Made by a program: the position numbers and the translations under genes. This document shows positions 18,873-26,732 of a stretch of DNA of 64,000 nt, piece by piece (within the stretch, counting starts at the first letter, position 1; every line of letters begins with the position of its first letter). This DNA comes from WVZH01 sp034430425 (GTDB lineage: Bacteria; Chloroflexota; Anaerolineae; Anaerolineales; E44-bin32): NCBI GenBank assembly GCA_034430425.1, contig DAOUEK010000007.1, positions 6,080 through 70,079 on the forward strand. The letters are read 5' to 3'. The notes under the pieces are model-generated. The model was given only the letters and a program-made list of their open reading frames with translations, was not told where the DNA came from and did no database searches.

Positions 18873-19640
18873 ATGACAAAAATCATTGCAATCGCCGGCA
18901 AAGGCGGCACGGGGAAAACAACGCTCGCTGCGCTGCTCATTCAAACATTGAGTCAACGCCTGCCCGGTCCGCTTCTGGCGATCGATGCAGACCCGGCCAC
19001 GAATTTGCATATGGCACTCGGAGTGCCCAGGCCGGAAACGGTTGGAGAAATCCGTGAATTGATGTCCGAAACAGCGCAGGCCGGTGAGCTCGGCGTTTCG
19101 ATCAGCCGCCATGATTATCTAAATCGCGAGGTGCGCCTGGCCATCGAAGAGGGAGAAACCATCGATTTGCTCGCCATGGGGCGGCCGGAAGGCCAGGGTT
19201 GTTACTGCGCCGTTAACCACATGCTGCGGCAAATCGTGGACGAGATCGGCCGCACATACGACACCATCATCATCGACAACGAGGCCGGTATGGAACACAT
19301 CAGCCGACGCACGACTCGCGATGTCGATCTTCTCTTGCTCATCACGGATCCCACCTTGCGCGGTGTGCGCACTGCAGCTGAAATGGCACAATTGGCAGAA
19401 ACGCTTGAAGTAAACGTCAAACGCACACAATTGATCGTAAATCGGGTTAAAGGGGAAATGCCGCAGCCATTGCAGGATGCCATCGATGAGTTAGGTCTCG
19501 AGATCGCGGCACTCATTCCTGCTGACGAGAATATCAACCGACTCGACGCACTGGGGATGCCGCTCGTGCAACTTAATGGAGATTCACCTGCCGCCCAAGC
19601 AGTAGAGCAATTAATCGAACGGATTGTAAGCGAGCTCTAA
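18873..19640 (+). CDS. cooC: CooC/AcsF-type ATPase for CODH/ACS nickel insertion
   Basis: A 255-residue MinD-superfamily P-loop ATPase with the deviant Walker A AGKGGTGKTT at residues 8-17, DADPATN, and the CYC motif in GQGCYCAVNHM, equivalent to the CxC that binds metal at the CooC dimer interface. IDNEAGMEHISRRT is characteristic of this family. CooC proteins help mature the Ni-containing cluster of CODH or ACS. The ATG at 18873 has AGGTGG 5 nt upstream. A second paralogue is encoded at 57264-58043. Confidence 0.9.
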   Translation: MTKIIAIAGKGGTGKTTLAALLIQTLSQRLPGPLLAIDADPATNLHMALGVPRPETVGEIRELMSETAQAGELGVSISRHDYLNREVRLAIEEGETIDLLAMGRPEGQGCYCAVNHMLRQIVDEIGRTYDTIIIDNEAGMEHISRRTTRDVDLLLLITDPTLRGVRTAAEMAQLAETLEVNVKRTQLIVNRVKGEMPQPLQDAIDELGLEIAALIPADENINRLDALGMPLVQLNGDSPAAQAVEQLIERIVSEL

Positions 19641-19675
19641 TCGAACTACGTATTTCATACGACAGGAGAAGGTTA

Positions 19676-20599
19676 ATGTACAAAATCGGAGAGAACATCC
19701 ATATCGTCTCACCGAAGGTGAAGGAAGCCCTCAAAGATCGCGATGGGGGATTCTTCGTCGACCTGGCCCGCCGGCAAAAAGAAAGCGGTGCGGATGTGAT
19801 CGACTTAAACATCGGGCCGCGAAAGAAGGATGGCCCTGAAGTCGTTGATTGGCTGGTAGACTGCATGCAGGAAGCCGTTCCGGGCATGACCCTGAGTTTC
19901 GACACCACCAATCTGGCGGCTATTGAAACAGGACTGAAACGAGTGGGATCGAACGCCATGGTCAACTCCACCTCCGCCGAAGAAGAACGCCTGGCGAACG
20001 TACCACCCCTGGCAGCGAAGTACGACGCAAAAATGATCGCACTGTGCATGGAGAAGAGCGGCATTCCCGTCAGTGCAGATGAGCGCGTTGGCATCGCCAT
20101 GGAAAAGCTCATTCCTCGTGCCCAGGAAGTGGGTATCCCGATGGAGAATCTGTATGTCGATCCATTGATCCTCACCGTTTCCGGATGCCAGGAATACGTG
20201 CCCGAATCGATTGAGACCATTCGCATGTTGAAGATGGTCATGGATCCGCCGCCGATGACGACTGTGGGACTATCCAACGTATCCAACCAGGTTCCCAATG
20301 ATATGCGTCCACTCATCGATCGTGTATTTGTCGTCATGTTAATGGCCGTCGGCTGCGACTCGGCGATCCTCAATCCGCTTGACAAGAAATTGACCGACAC
20401 CATCAAAGCCGTCGAGGTCCGCGATGAGAGCACGCCGGTCAAAGCCCTGAATCTGAAGATTTTCGACGCAGTAGCTGCCATGGAGGAACCGACCGAAGAC
20501 TTGGTGGATATGTCGGATCCTGACCAGGTTGAAATCTGGAAAACGGTCCAGATTCTACTCAACAAGGTTATTTACGCAGATTCGTATTTACGGCTGTGA
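19676..20599 (+). CDS. acsE: Methyltetrahydrofolate:corrinoid/iron-sulfur protein methyltransferase
   Basis: A 307-residue pterin-binding TIM-barrel protein. IGENIHIVSPKVKEALKDRD, GADVIDLNIGPRKKDGPE and LSFDTTNLAAIETGLKR are typical of MeTr, and LYVDPLILTVSGCQEY and TTVGLSNVSNQVPN complete the family pattern. It transfers the methyl group from CH3-H4folate to Co(I) of AcsCD and so links the methyl branch (metF, 54201-55190) to ACS. It is about 45 residues longer than the 262-residue Moorella enzyme, because of a C-terminal extension with no recognised motif. CAGGAGAAGG precedes the start. Confidence 0.94.
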   Translation: MYKIGENIHIVSPKVKEALKDRDGGFFVDLARRQKESGADVIDLNIGPRKKDGPEVVDWLVDCMQEAVPGMTLSFDTTNLAAIETGLKRVGSNAMVNSTSAEEERLANVPPLAAKYDAKMIALCMEKSGIPVSADERVGIAMEKLIPRAQEVGIPMENLYVDPLILTVSGCQEYVPESIETIRMLKMVMDPPPMTTVGLSNVSNQVPNDMRPLIDRVFVVMLMAVGCDSAILNPLDKKLTDTIKAVEVRDESTPVKALNLKIFDAVAAMEEPTEDLVDMSDPDQVEIWKTVQILLNKVIYADSYLRL

Positions 20600-20631
20600 C
20601 GTCGATCGCAACCTCGCCGGCAGGGAGAAAT

Positions 20632-20659
20632 GGGACAACCCAGCAGGATCGGTTGTCCC
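20632..20659. repeat. Hairpin between acsE and malic enzyme
   Basis: Perfect 9-bp arms GGGACAACC (20632-20640) and GGTTGTCCC (20651-20659) around a 10-nt loop. No T-run follows, so it could be an intra-operon processing or attenuation element rather than a full terminator. Confidence 0.5.
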
Positions 20660-20722
20660 GAGGCTGAAAACAACCATTCAAGACCCGGCCTTCATCGTTC
20701 GTTTCAAAAGGAGGGTATTCGT

Positions 20723-22090
20723 GTGGCTGAAGACACATCTCCACTCAACATTGAAGAATTACTGGCAAAAGCTGAAAAGCCATCCAAAGATGCGATGCGT
20801 TTGCATCCCTTCTACCAGGGAAAGGTTGAAGTAGCAATTAAGGCTCGCGTACGCGATTTTAATGACTTCGCCATCTGGTATACACCAGGAGTTGCCGCTC
20901 CCTGCCGGGCAATTGAAGCAGACCCCGATCTTGTATATGAACATACACACAAAGGTAACACCGTAGCTGTTGTATCCGACGGTACCCGTGTGCTCGGTTT
21001 GGGTGACATCGGCCCAAAAGCCGGTTTGCCGGTCATGGAAGGCAAAGCCTTGCTGTACAAATACCTGGGGGGTGTGGATGCCTGGCCGATCATGCTTGGC
21101 ACCAAAGATCCGGATAAAATCATCGAAACCGTATTGCTGCTGCAGCCCGGGTTTGGCGGCGTCAATCTAGAAGATATTTCTCAACCCAAGTGCTTTCGGA
21201 TACTCGACACCCTGCGTGCTGAAGCGGAAATTCCCATCTGGCACGACGATCAACAAGGAACTGCGACCGTTACATTGGCAGCCTTGCTGAATGCATTAAA
21301 AATCGTTGGCAAAAAAATCGATGAAGTCCAGATCGCCTTCATCGGGACGGGAGCTGCAAATGTGGCTTGTGCGCGGCTGATATTCGCTTCAGGCGCCACA
21401 CCGGCCATCTGCTACATGGTCGACAGCAAAGGCATATTGCACAAGGGCCGCAAAGACCTGGAGATGCGTAAGGCGGAATACGTCGACAAGTGGAAATTCT
21501 GCCAGATCACGAACGAGGAAGGTCGAGAAGGCGATACCGCTGCTGCCATGCGGGGAGCGGATGTCGTTATCGCACTATCGAAACCAGGTCCCGGAACCAT
21601 CCTGCCCGAATGGGTTTCCGCCATGGCCAAGGATGCGATCGTCTTCGCCTGTGCAAATCCCGTTCCGGAAATATGGCCGTGGGAGGCGCAGAAAGCGGGT
21701 GCTGCCGTGATCGCCACTGGGCGCTCTGACTTCCCCAATCAAGTCAATAATTCTCTTGGTTTTCCTGGCATTTTCCGCGGCACACTCGATGTGCGCGCCC
21801 AAACCATCACCGACTCAATGTGTATGGCAGCGGCCGAAGCACTCGCCTCAATGGCCGAGAAAAAAGGATTAAACAACAAATACATCCTACCCAACATGGA
21901 TGAATGGGAAGTATTTCCGAGAGAAGCCGCTGCGGTTGCCACAAAAGCAGTCGAAGAGGGCATCGCCCAAAACCCCATGACGTACGACGAAGAACTTCGA
22001 AACGCCGAAGCGATCATCCGTCGCTCACGAGATCTAACTGCGTCCATGATGGCCGAAGGCTTTATCGCCATGGCAAACGGGGAGGAGTAA
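20723..22090 (+). CDS. NAD(P)-dependent malic enzyme
   Basis: A 455-residue oxaloacetate-decarboxylating malic enzyme (malate to pyruvate and CO2). Visible motifs are IWYTPGVAAPCRAIEADP, VSDGTRVLGLGDIGPKAGLPVMEGKALL, IWHDDQQGTATVTLAALLNAL (metal and substrate residues), the nucleotide fold FIGTGAANVACARLI, and VFACANPVPEIWPWEA. An earlier in-frame start at 20630 is unlikely because GTG at 20723 has AAAGGAGGG 8 nt upstream. It lies inside the ACS gene run, after acsE. It may connect pyruvate, made from acetyl-CoA, with C4 acids; cofactor preference is not evident. Confidence 0.92.
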   Translation: MAEDTSPLNIEELLAKAEKPSKDAMRLHPFYQGKVEVAIKARVRDFNDFAIWYTPGVAAPCRAIEADPDLVYEHTHKGNTVAVVSDGTRVLGLGDIGPKAGLPVMEGKALLYKYLGGVDAWPIMLGTKDPDKIIETVLLLQPGFGGVNLEDISQPKCFRILDTLRAEAEIPIWHDDQQGTATVTLAALLNALKIVGKKIDEVQIAFIGTGAANVACARLIFASGATPAICYMVDSKGILHKGRKDLEMRKAEYVDKWKFCQITNEEGREGDTAAAMRGADVVIALSKPGPGTILPEWVSAMAKDAIVFACANPVPEIWPWEAQKAGAAVIATGRSDFPNQVNNSLGFPGIFRGTLDVRAQTITDSMCMAAAEALASMAEKKGLNNKYILPNMDEWEVFPREAAAVATKAVEEGIAQNPMTYDEELRNAEAIIRRSRDLTASMMAEGFIAMANGEE

Positions 22091-22095
22091 AGACG

Positions 22096-23004
22096 ATGTA
22101 CGATTTAATCATCTTGGGTGGAGGACCTGCTGGTCTTACTGCGACGATTTATGCACTGCGCAAACGTCTCAACGTGTTATTAATCACTCGCGATCTGGGT
22201 GGCAAGACCAATTACCGTCTCCAACTTCCTTTCGTGAATCAATACCTCGTCATCTCCGGTGAGGAAATCGTCACCCGCTTCATCAGCGAAATCAATTACC
22301 TGGAATTCGCCCGGGATATAGACAAAGCTGAAAAGGTCAAGAAGATCAAGCACGGCTATGAAGTCACGACCCGAGAGGGGAAGAAGCATCAAACGAAGTC
22401 TTTGATTATTGCCACAGGTGCATTGGGTAGATTACTCGATGTCCCCGGCGAGAAAGAATATATGATGCGCGGCTTGTGCTACAGCGCGGTGTCGTATGCG
22501 CCGCTTTTTATCGACCGTAATGCAGTCGTCATCGGCGACACGCACCTGGCACTCCGTTCGACGGCCGAGTTGGCGCGCATCGCCAAGAAGGTCAGTCTGG
22601 TCGCGCCTTCGCATGGCGACCTGGACTCCGTCATGGGGCGTAAAGTGCGATCGGCACCGAACGTGGAAATCCTGGAAGGCTTCAGAGTCAACGCTGTAAT
22701 GGGAGATGACTACGCGCGAAAAATCGTCATTCAAAGGAACGACGAAGAACGAGAGCTCGAAGCGGATGCGTTCTTCGTAGAACTTGAATTGCAGCCCCAA
22801 TCGCAGATTGTCGCCGATCTGGTGGATTGTGATGAATTGGGCCGTATTAAAGTAGACAGCAGCAATAAGACCTCCGTCGAAGGCGTCTTCGCCGCAGGTG
22901 ATGTTACCAATGTGATGGCCGAACAGGTCCTCATTGCCGTTGGGGAAGGTGTAAAAGCCGCTCTCTCCGCCTACGAATACTTATTAGAGTATGCGGACGA
23001 TTGA
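22096..23004 (+). CDS. Thioredoxin-reductase-like flavoprotein lacking the CxxC redox motif
   Basis: A 302-residue protein with an intact N-terminal FAD fold (LIILGGGPAGLTATIYA), IIATGALGRLLDVPGE, and the second FAD motif VEGVFAAGDVTNV. Where thioredoxin reductases have SYCATC, this protein has CYSAVS, so both redox cysteines are serines. The second nucleotide motif GxGxxA is also altered (VIGDTHLAL). It therefore probably does not reduce thioredoxin in the usual way. A ferredoxin-linked or structural flavoprotein role is possible. The start follows the malic enzyme stop by 5 bases with GGGGAGGAG upstream, so it is translationally coupled. Confidence 0.8.
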   Translation: MYDLIILGGGPAGLTATIYALRKRLNVLLITRDLGGKTNYRLQLPFVNQYLVISGEEIVTRFISEINYLEFARDIDKAEKVKKIKHGYEVTTREGKKHQTKSLIIATGALGRLLDVPGEKEYMMRGLCYSAVSYAPLFIDRNAVVIGDTHLALRSTAELARIAKKVSLVAPSHGDLDSVMGRKVRSAPNVEILEGFRVNAVMGDDYARKIVIQRNDEERELEADAFFVELELQPQSQIVADLVDCDELGRIKVDSSNKTSVEGVFAAGDVTNVMAEQVLIAVGEGVKAALSAYEYLLEYADD

Positions 23005-23096
23005 AGGGGACAGGGTCGCCAAAAAGAGGGGATTTACAAACCGCCTTTGACCGGGAAGTATCTGGGTGTCATCTCTGGTGATGCCCCCTCCAAAGT

Positions 23097-23807
23097 TCAT
23101 CCATCGAGAGAAGTCTGGGTTGACTTTGCCGATACGATGAATCGTACCGTGCCAAAATTAATTCGGATGTGGTTCAATATCGAATACATGAAGATACCCA
23201 TACCTAGCAGTTCAAGCCCCTCTTCCAAGACCACGAACGCCTGATAAGCAAAATTCCCAATGCCGTACAATGCATCCTGCCGCCCACCTAGATACTCGAA
23301 GCCAGCGACACCCGAAAGATAGACCAGTCCAGAAACAATGAATAACACCTTTGTCTCACCAGGTAGGCGCAGGACAAACCGCAAGTAAATGACTCCAACC
23401 AAAATAGCGAGTGCGCCGTACGGAATCAGCCATACCATGTCATAGAGCGCTTCAGGATTATATACTCCCCGCAGCGGTCCGCCCAACTTCTCATGGATTC
23501 GGACGGTCTCATCCACCGCCATGTACAAGAAAAGAATAGCGAGACCGATCCAATAAAGAAAGCCCGAGGATCGATTTCGTTTTACAAGATGGGCGACGAC
23601 GAACAACAAAAGACTACAAATCCCCAGCCCCATTGAAGAAACGAAAGTGGGGATACTATCCTCACGATTGAGATCAAAGAAATAGAATCCAAATGTCCTG
23701 CCGTAGAAATGATCAGTAATTCGTCCCCCGATATGACCCAGTACCATAATGAGGGAGACGGTGAGAAATATCATCGCCACTCTCTTCGGTTTCACCGAAA
23801 TATCCAT
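23097..23807 (-). CDS. Multi-pass membrane protein of unknown function
   Basis: A 236-residue protein with about six hydrophobic helices spread over residues 10-215 and a short basic/polar tail. The middle region reads YMAVDETVRIHEKLGGPLRGVY, and later VLEEGLELLGMGIFMYSILNHI; acidic and His residues between helices could bind a cofactor or metal but I recognise no family motif. The ATG at 23807 is preferred over an upstream TTG because the AAAGGG site fits it better. It stands alone between convergent and same-strand neighbours, after the ACS operon. Confidence 0.65.
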   Translation of the reverse strand: MDISVKPKRVAMIFLTVSLIMVLGHIGGRITDHFYGRTFGFYFFDLNREDSIPTFVSSMGLGICSLLLFVVAHLVKRNRSSGFLYWIGLAILFLYMAVDETVRIHEKLGGPLRGVYNPEALYDMVWLIPYGALAILVGVIYLRFVLRLPGETKVLFIVSGLVYLSGVAGFEYLGGRQDALYGIGNFAYQAFVVLEEGLELLGMGIFMYSILNHIRINFGTVRFIVSAKSTQTSLDG

Positions 23808-23971
23808 TATCACCAATCCCTTTCATCTCGCAGGGCAACCGAGTGTGTTGCGAGGAACAGCTTCCAATTTACACAACCTTGAAACGCCACAAGGGTAGCC
23901 AGTACTACTCTTCACGTCAAGTATCAATCTGGAAAATAAAAATGTGACTCAGTTTCCCGATACTTGCGGAA

Positions 23972-24748
23972 TCAATCTATCAAACCTTGATTCTTAATGT
24001 ACTGCATAAAGGCATTCTTAGTTTCTGAACTGGCAAGCAAGTCGGCCACGATTTCGAGTTCAAGATCCTGGCTTTCGCGCAAGCTCAGGTCATAACCGGT
24101 ATGGATGATCCGTTTGGATAGTTCCAAAGCTTTCGCAGGCACTTCAAGCAAGCGTCTGGCCAGATCCAATGCGGTTTGATCCAGTTCATCTGGCGCAACA
24201 ATCTGATGAATCAATCCATACCGCAGCGCCTTTTCTGCCCTGAAGCGCCCACCGAAATAAAGGATTTCCTTCGCTGCCGCCATGCCAGCCAGGCGCGTGA
24301 TGCGTTTCGTGCCCCACAGTATCGGAAGCCCCATTTTGATCTCCGGTAGACCGAAAACCGTACGTTTGCTGGCGACCCGAAAATCACAACACAGCGCCAG
24401 CATCAATCCGCCCCCGAGGCAAAAACCATGCAGCTTGGCGATCGTCGGTTTCCCCAGAGATTCAAAATCATCCACACATCGCTGCATCTCGGCAATAAAC
24501 CGGCGGTTATCTTCTGCAGAAAAATCCATCCTTTCCGAAAGCATCTGGATATCAAGACCCGCTGAGAAATGGCGCCCTTCTCCCTGAAGGATGACCACTC
24601 TGGCATCGTCGTCTTCATGCAATTGTGTGGTGATCTCCTGCAGCTCGATCATTGAATTGAAATTCAGGGTATTGAGTGGATCGACGCCCTGGATGGCAAG
24701 CGTAAGGATTTGATCTTCTTTACTTACTTCCCAACTGCGGTATTCCAT
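23972..24748 (-). CDS. Enoyl-CoA hydratase/isomerase family protein
   Basis: A 258-residue crotonase-fold protein. The oxyanion-hole region is GRHFSAGLDIQML, and the second signature is KLHGFCLGGGLMLALCCDFRVASKRTVFGLPEIKMGLP, split here only for description: GFCLGGG, then CDFRVAS, then GLPEIKMG with the catalytic-type Glu. Such enzymes act on enoyl-CoA in beta-oxidation or related acyl-CoA chemistry. The second of two close ATGs (24748) has AAGAGG 6 nt upstream and was chosen. It appears as a single-gene unit; the substrate is unknown. Confidence 0.88.
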   Translation of the reverse strand: MEYRSWEVSKEDQILTLAIQGVDPLNTLNFNSMIELQEITTQLHEDDDARVVILQGEGRHFSAGLDIQMLSERMDFSAEDNRRFIAEMQRCVDDFESLGKPTIAKLHGFCLGGGLMLALCCDFRVASKRTVFGLPEIKMGLPILWGTKRITRLAGMAAAKEILYFGGRFRAEKALRYGLIHQIVAPDELDQTALDLARRLLEVPAKALELSKRIIHTGYDLSLRESQDLELEIVADLLASSETKNAFMQYIKNQGLID

Positions 24749-25019
24749 CGGCATCCTCTTTCTGAATTCATTTTACCGCTGCGCAATCAATGTTCTAGGT
24801 CAACGTAGAAAACCATTAGACGAGTTTCAGCTGATATCGGACTATTGTACAATAACGAAAAGCTTCCATTTGATTGTGCAGTAGGGTAATGGAGCTTATT
24901 GTCGTTTCCAGATCTACCAGTAGCTCTTTCGGATTTACAGATCTTCAACCTTGCATCTGTAGAACAACAATGAGCATATACACAGGATGGTTTGAGATAT
25001 CCTCCAGGAGAATGCAATC

Positions 25020-25196
25020 ATGGTCGAATACAATGGGAAAGAAATCCGCTGTGGGGAATGTCCTCTACGTAAACGTGCAGAGGCCAGGCCGAACTCGCTG
25101 ATTGCCCGTTTCTGGCGCTGGCATACCACCTGGTGTCCCGGATGGAAAGTTTATCAGCAATACTTATCCGAACAGGAAGGCTCGCCTGAAGGATAG
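25020..25196 (+). CDS. Small CxxC, Trp-rich protein of unknown function
   Basis: A 58-residue frame starting MVEYNGKEIRCGECPLRKRA with CAGGAG 9 nt upstream of the ATG. It has a CxxC pair (C11, C14), a third Cys in FWRWHTTWCPGWKVYQ, and four Trp residues in 12 positions, which argues strongly for a real protein rather than chance. The Cys pattern could bind a metal or an Fe-S cluster with a partner. It lies upstream of the zinc-ribbon/TPR gene and the third hdrA set. No function can be assigned. Confidence 0.6.
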   Translation: MVEYNGKEIRCGECPLRKRAEARPNSLIARFWRWHTTWCPGWKVYQQYLSEQEGSPEG

Positions 25197-25501
25197 CATC
25201 CAACCGGAGTAAATGTACCCACAAGATTGAATGTTCGTCCTGAAAAAATATTAGGTTCAAGTTGCGAGATCAATTGCGAATTGTGAATTCTCTCTTTGCA
25301 TATTTCCGTGTGTTACATTCCACCTGCCGTCTCGATCCAATCGCCGAGCGGCCACCCCCATGCTAAAATTGCCGCGTTGCTACAATTCTCGGTGCCGCGA
25401 GATAGGGAGCATTATTCACTTCGTGTGCCACATGCCGAAGATCTGCCTGAGAGCAGGACTCAAACGCCAACTTCCAGGCATGAGAACACGGAGGTAACTT
25501 C
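25197..25501. other. 305-bp intergenic region
   Basis: No gene, clear promoter or terminator was recognised. The stretch is AT-rich at 25230-25320 and ends with a good ribosome-binding site (GGAGG, 7 nt before the ATG at 25502). Confidence 0.4.
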
Positions 25502-26500
25502 ATGCCAGCAGCGAAGGAATTGAATTATAAGTTTCGCTTCGTTCGCAATAAAAACGCCATTGGATTATTCGCCAAAAAAGCCACCGCTACAGACCGGGAA
25601 TTAATCCTCGCTAAAGAACCAATCGACTACGCCGACATCATTAACAGCACCTGCCGAGATCAACGCATTGCTCTTTCAATCGCGCCGGAAGCAACTTTAG
25701 GCGAAAATACGCGCAAAGCCCTCCAGGCAGATCAGATTTTGGTCCTGGAAGTCTCCCAAGGTAGAACCAATGACCTGGAGAGGCACATTGATCGTGCATC
25801 CTCGGCGATTCAAGCCGAGCAGCATCGTCAGGAACTGATCAACGCTGGCAAAGCCAACCGCTTCCACAGTATCCAATGTTCAAATTGTCAGGCAACTATT
25901 GATCTCTCGGATTTCAACCGTACGTCTTACGTTTATTGTCGATACTGTGAATCGATCATCAAATCAAGCGGTGAGATTGTCACACCCGGCGATTCATACC
26001 GCATTTGTGATGAATGCGGAATGTTCGATCGCGTCCGAGAGTATACCCACTTCAACTTCTATTTTCTACTTGTTGTTTACGGTTTTTCCTACCACCGCGT
26101 TCATGTCTGTGATAACTGTGCCGTGCATCTAGCCAAACTCGCGCTGCCGCGAAACCTGGTCTTCATCCTGGGTGTACCCTCGGCAATCTACATGTGGATC
26201 AAAGCCATTACCGGGCGTGATCCTTCTCTGCGAGCCTTAGCCAAGGCCAACGCCCTCGCCCGCAAAGGGAAATTCAAAGAAGCGGATGAAATCTACGTCC
26301 AATTTGCTGGACCATACCCCGAACATCCCGCGCTGCTGCGCAACCGCAGTCTTGGACATCTCTACGGAAACAACCTCAATGCCGCCGCCAGTCTGCTCAG
26401 CCGCTCGCTTAAATCCTGTAACAACTACCTACCATCGTTACAACTTGCACGCCGGTTGAAACAGGCTGCTTCGAAAGTCAAAGAACCCAATCACATCTAA
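25502..26500 (+). CDS. Zinc-ribbon and TPR-like protein of unknown function
   Basis: A 332-residue protein. Residues 1-105 show no known motif. At about 125-148 there is a zinc ribbon (CSNCQATIDLSDF...CRYC), and at 163-205 a second set of CxxC pairs (CDECGMF...CDNC). A hydrophobic stretch near 180-235 (FYFLLVVYGF and LVFILGVPSAIYMWI) could be a membrane-associated or buried segment. The C-terminus, from about 245 to 320, has helical TPR-like repeats (ANALARKGKFKEADEIYVQFAG, LYGNNLNAAASLLSRSLKS). It is upstream of the third hdrA. Function unknown; the context only hints at redox metabolism. Confidence 0.6.
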   Translation: MPAAKELNYKFRFVRNKNAIGLFAKKATATDRELILAKEPIDYADIINSTCRDQRIALSIAPEATLGENTRKALQADQILVLEVSQGRTNDLERHIDRASSAIQAEQHRQELINAGKANRFHSIQCSNCQATIDLSDFNRTSYVYCRYCESIIKSSGEIVTPGDSYRICDECGMFDRVREYTHFNFYFLLVVYGFSYHRVHVCDNCAVHLAKLALPRNLVFILGVPSAIYMWIKAITGRDPSLRALAKANALARKGKFKEADEIYVQFAGPYPEHPALLRNRSLGHLYGNNLNAAASLLSRSLKSCNNYLPSLQLARRLKQAASKVKEPNHI

Positions 26501-26732
26501 GCCCTCCCGGTAATTGGAACGAAATCCAGTTCACATCGACATCACCTGATTTAGCTGTTGTAAAGCAGCGGATAGGGATTCTGATGTTTTGAAGAACCTC
26601 CCCATATCCCTGTGACATATTTCACTATCCACATCCACCTTCCGGGTCTAATATATTGGACAAGATTAGGCAAATATCCCACCTGCCTGGCGCCAATCGC
26701 GCCATTTGGGTTGTTTTTGGTGAAGGTACAAG

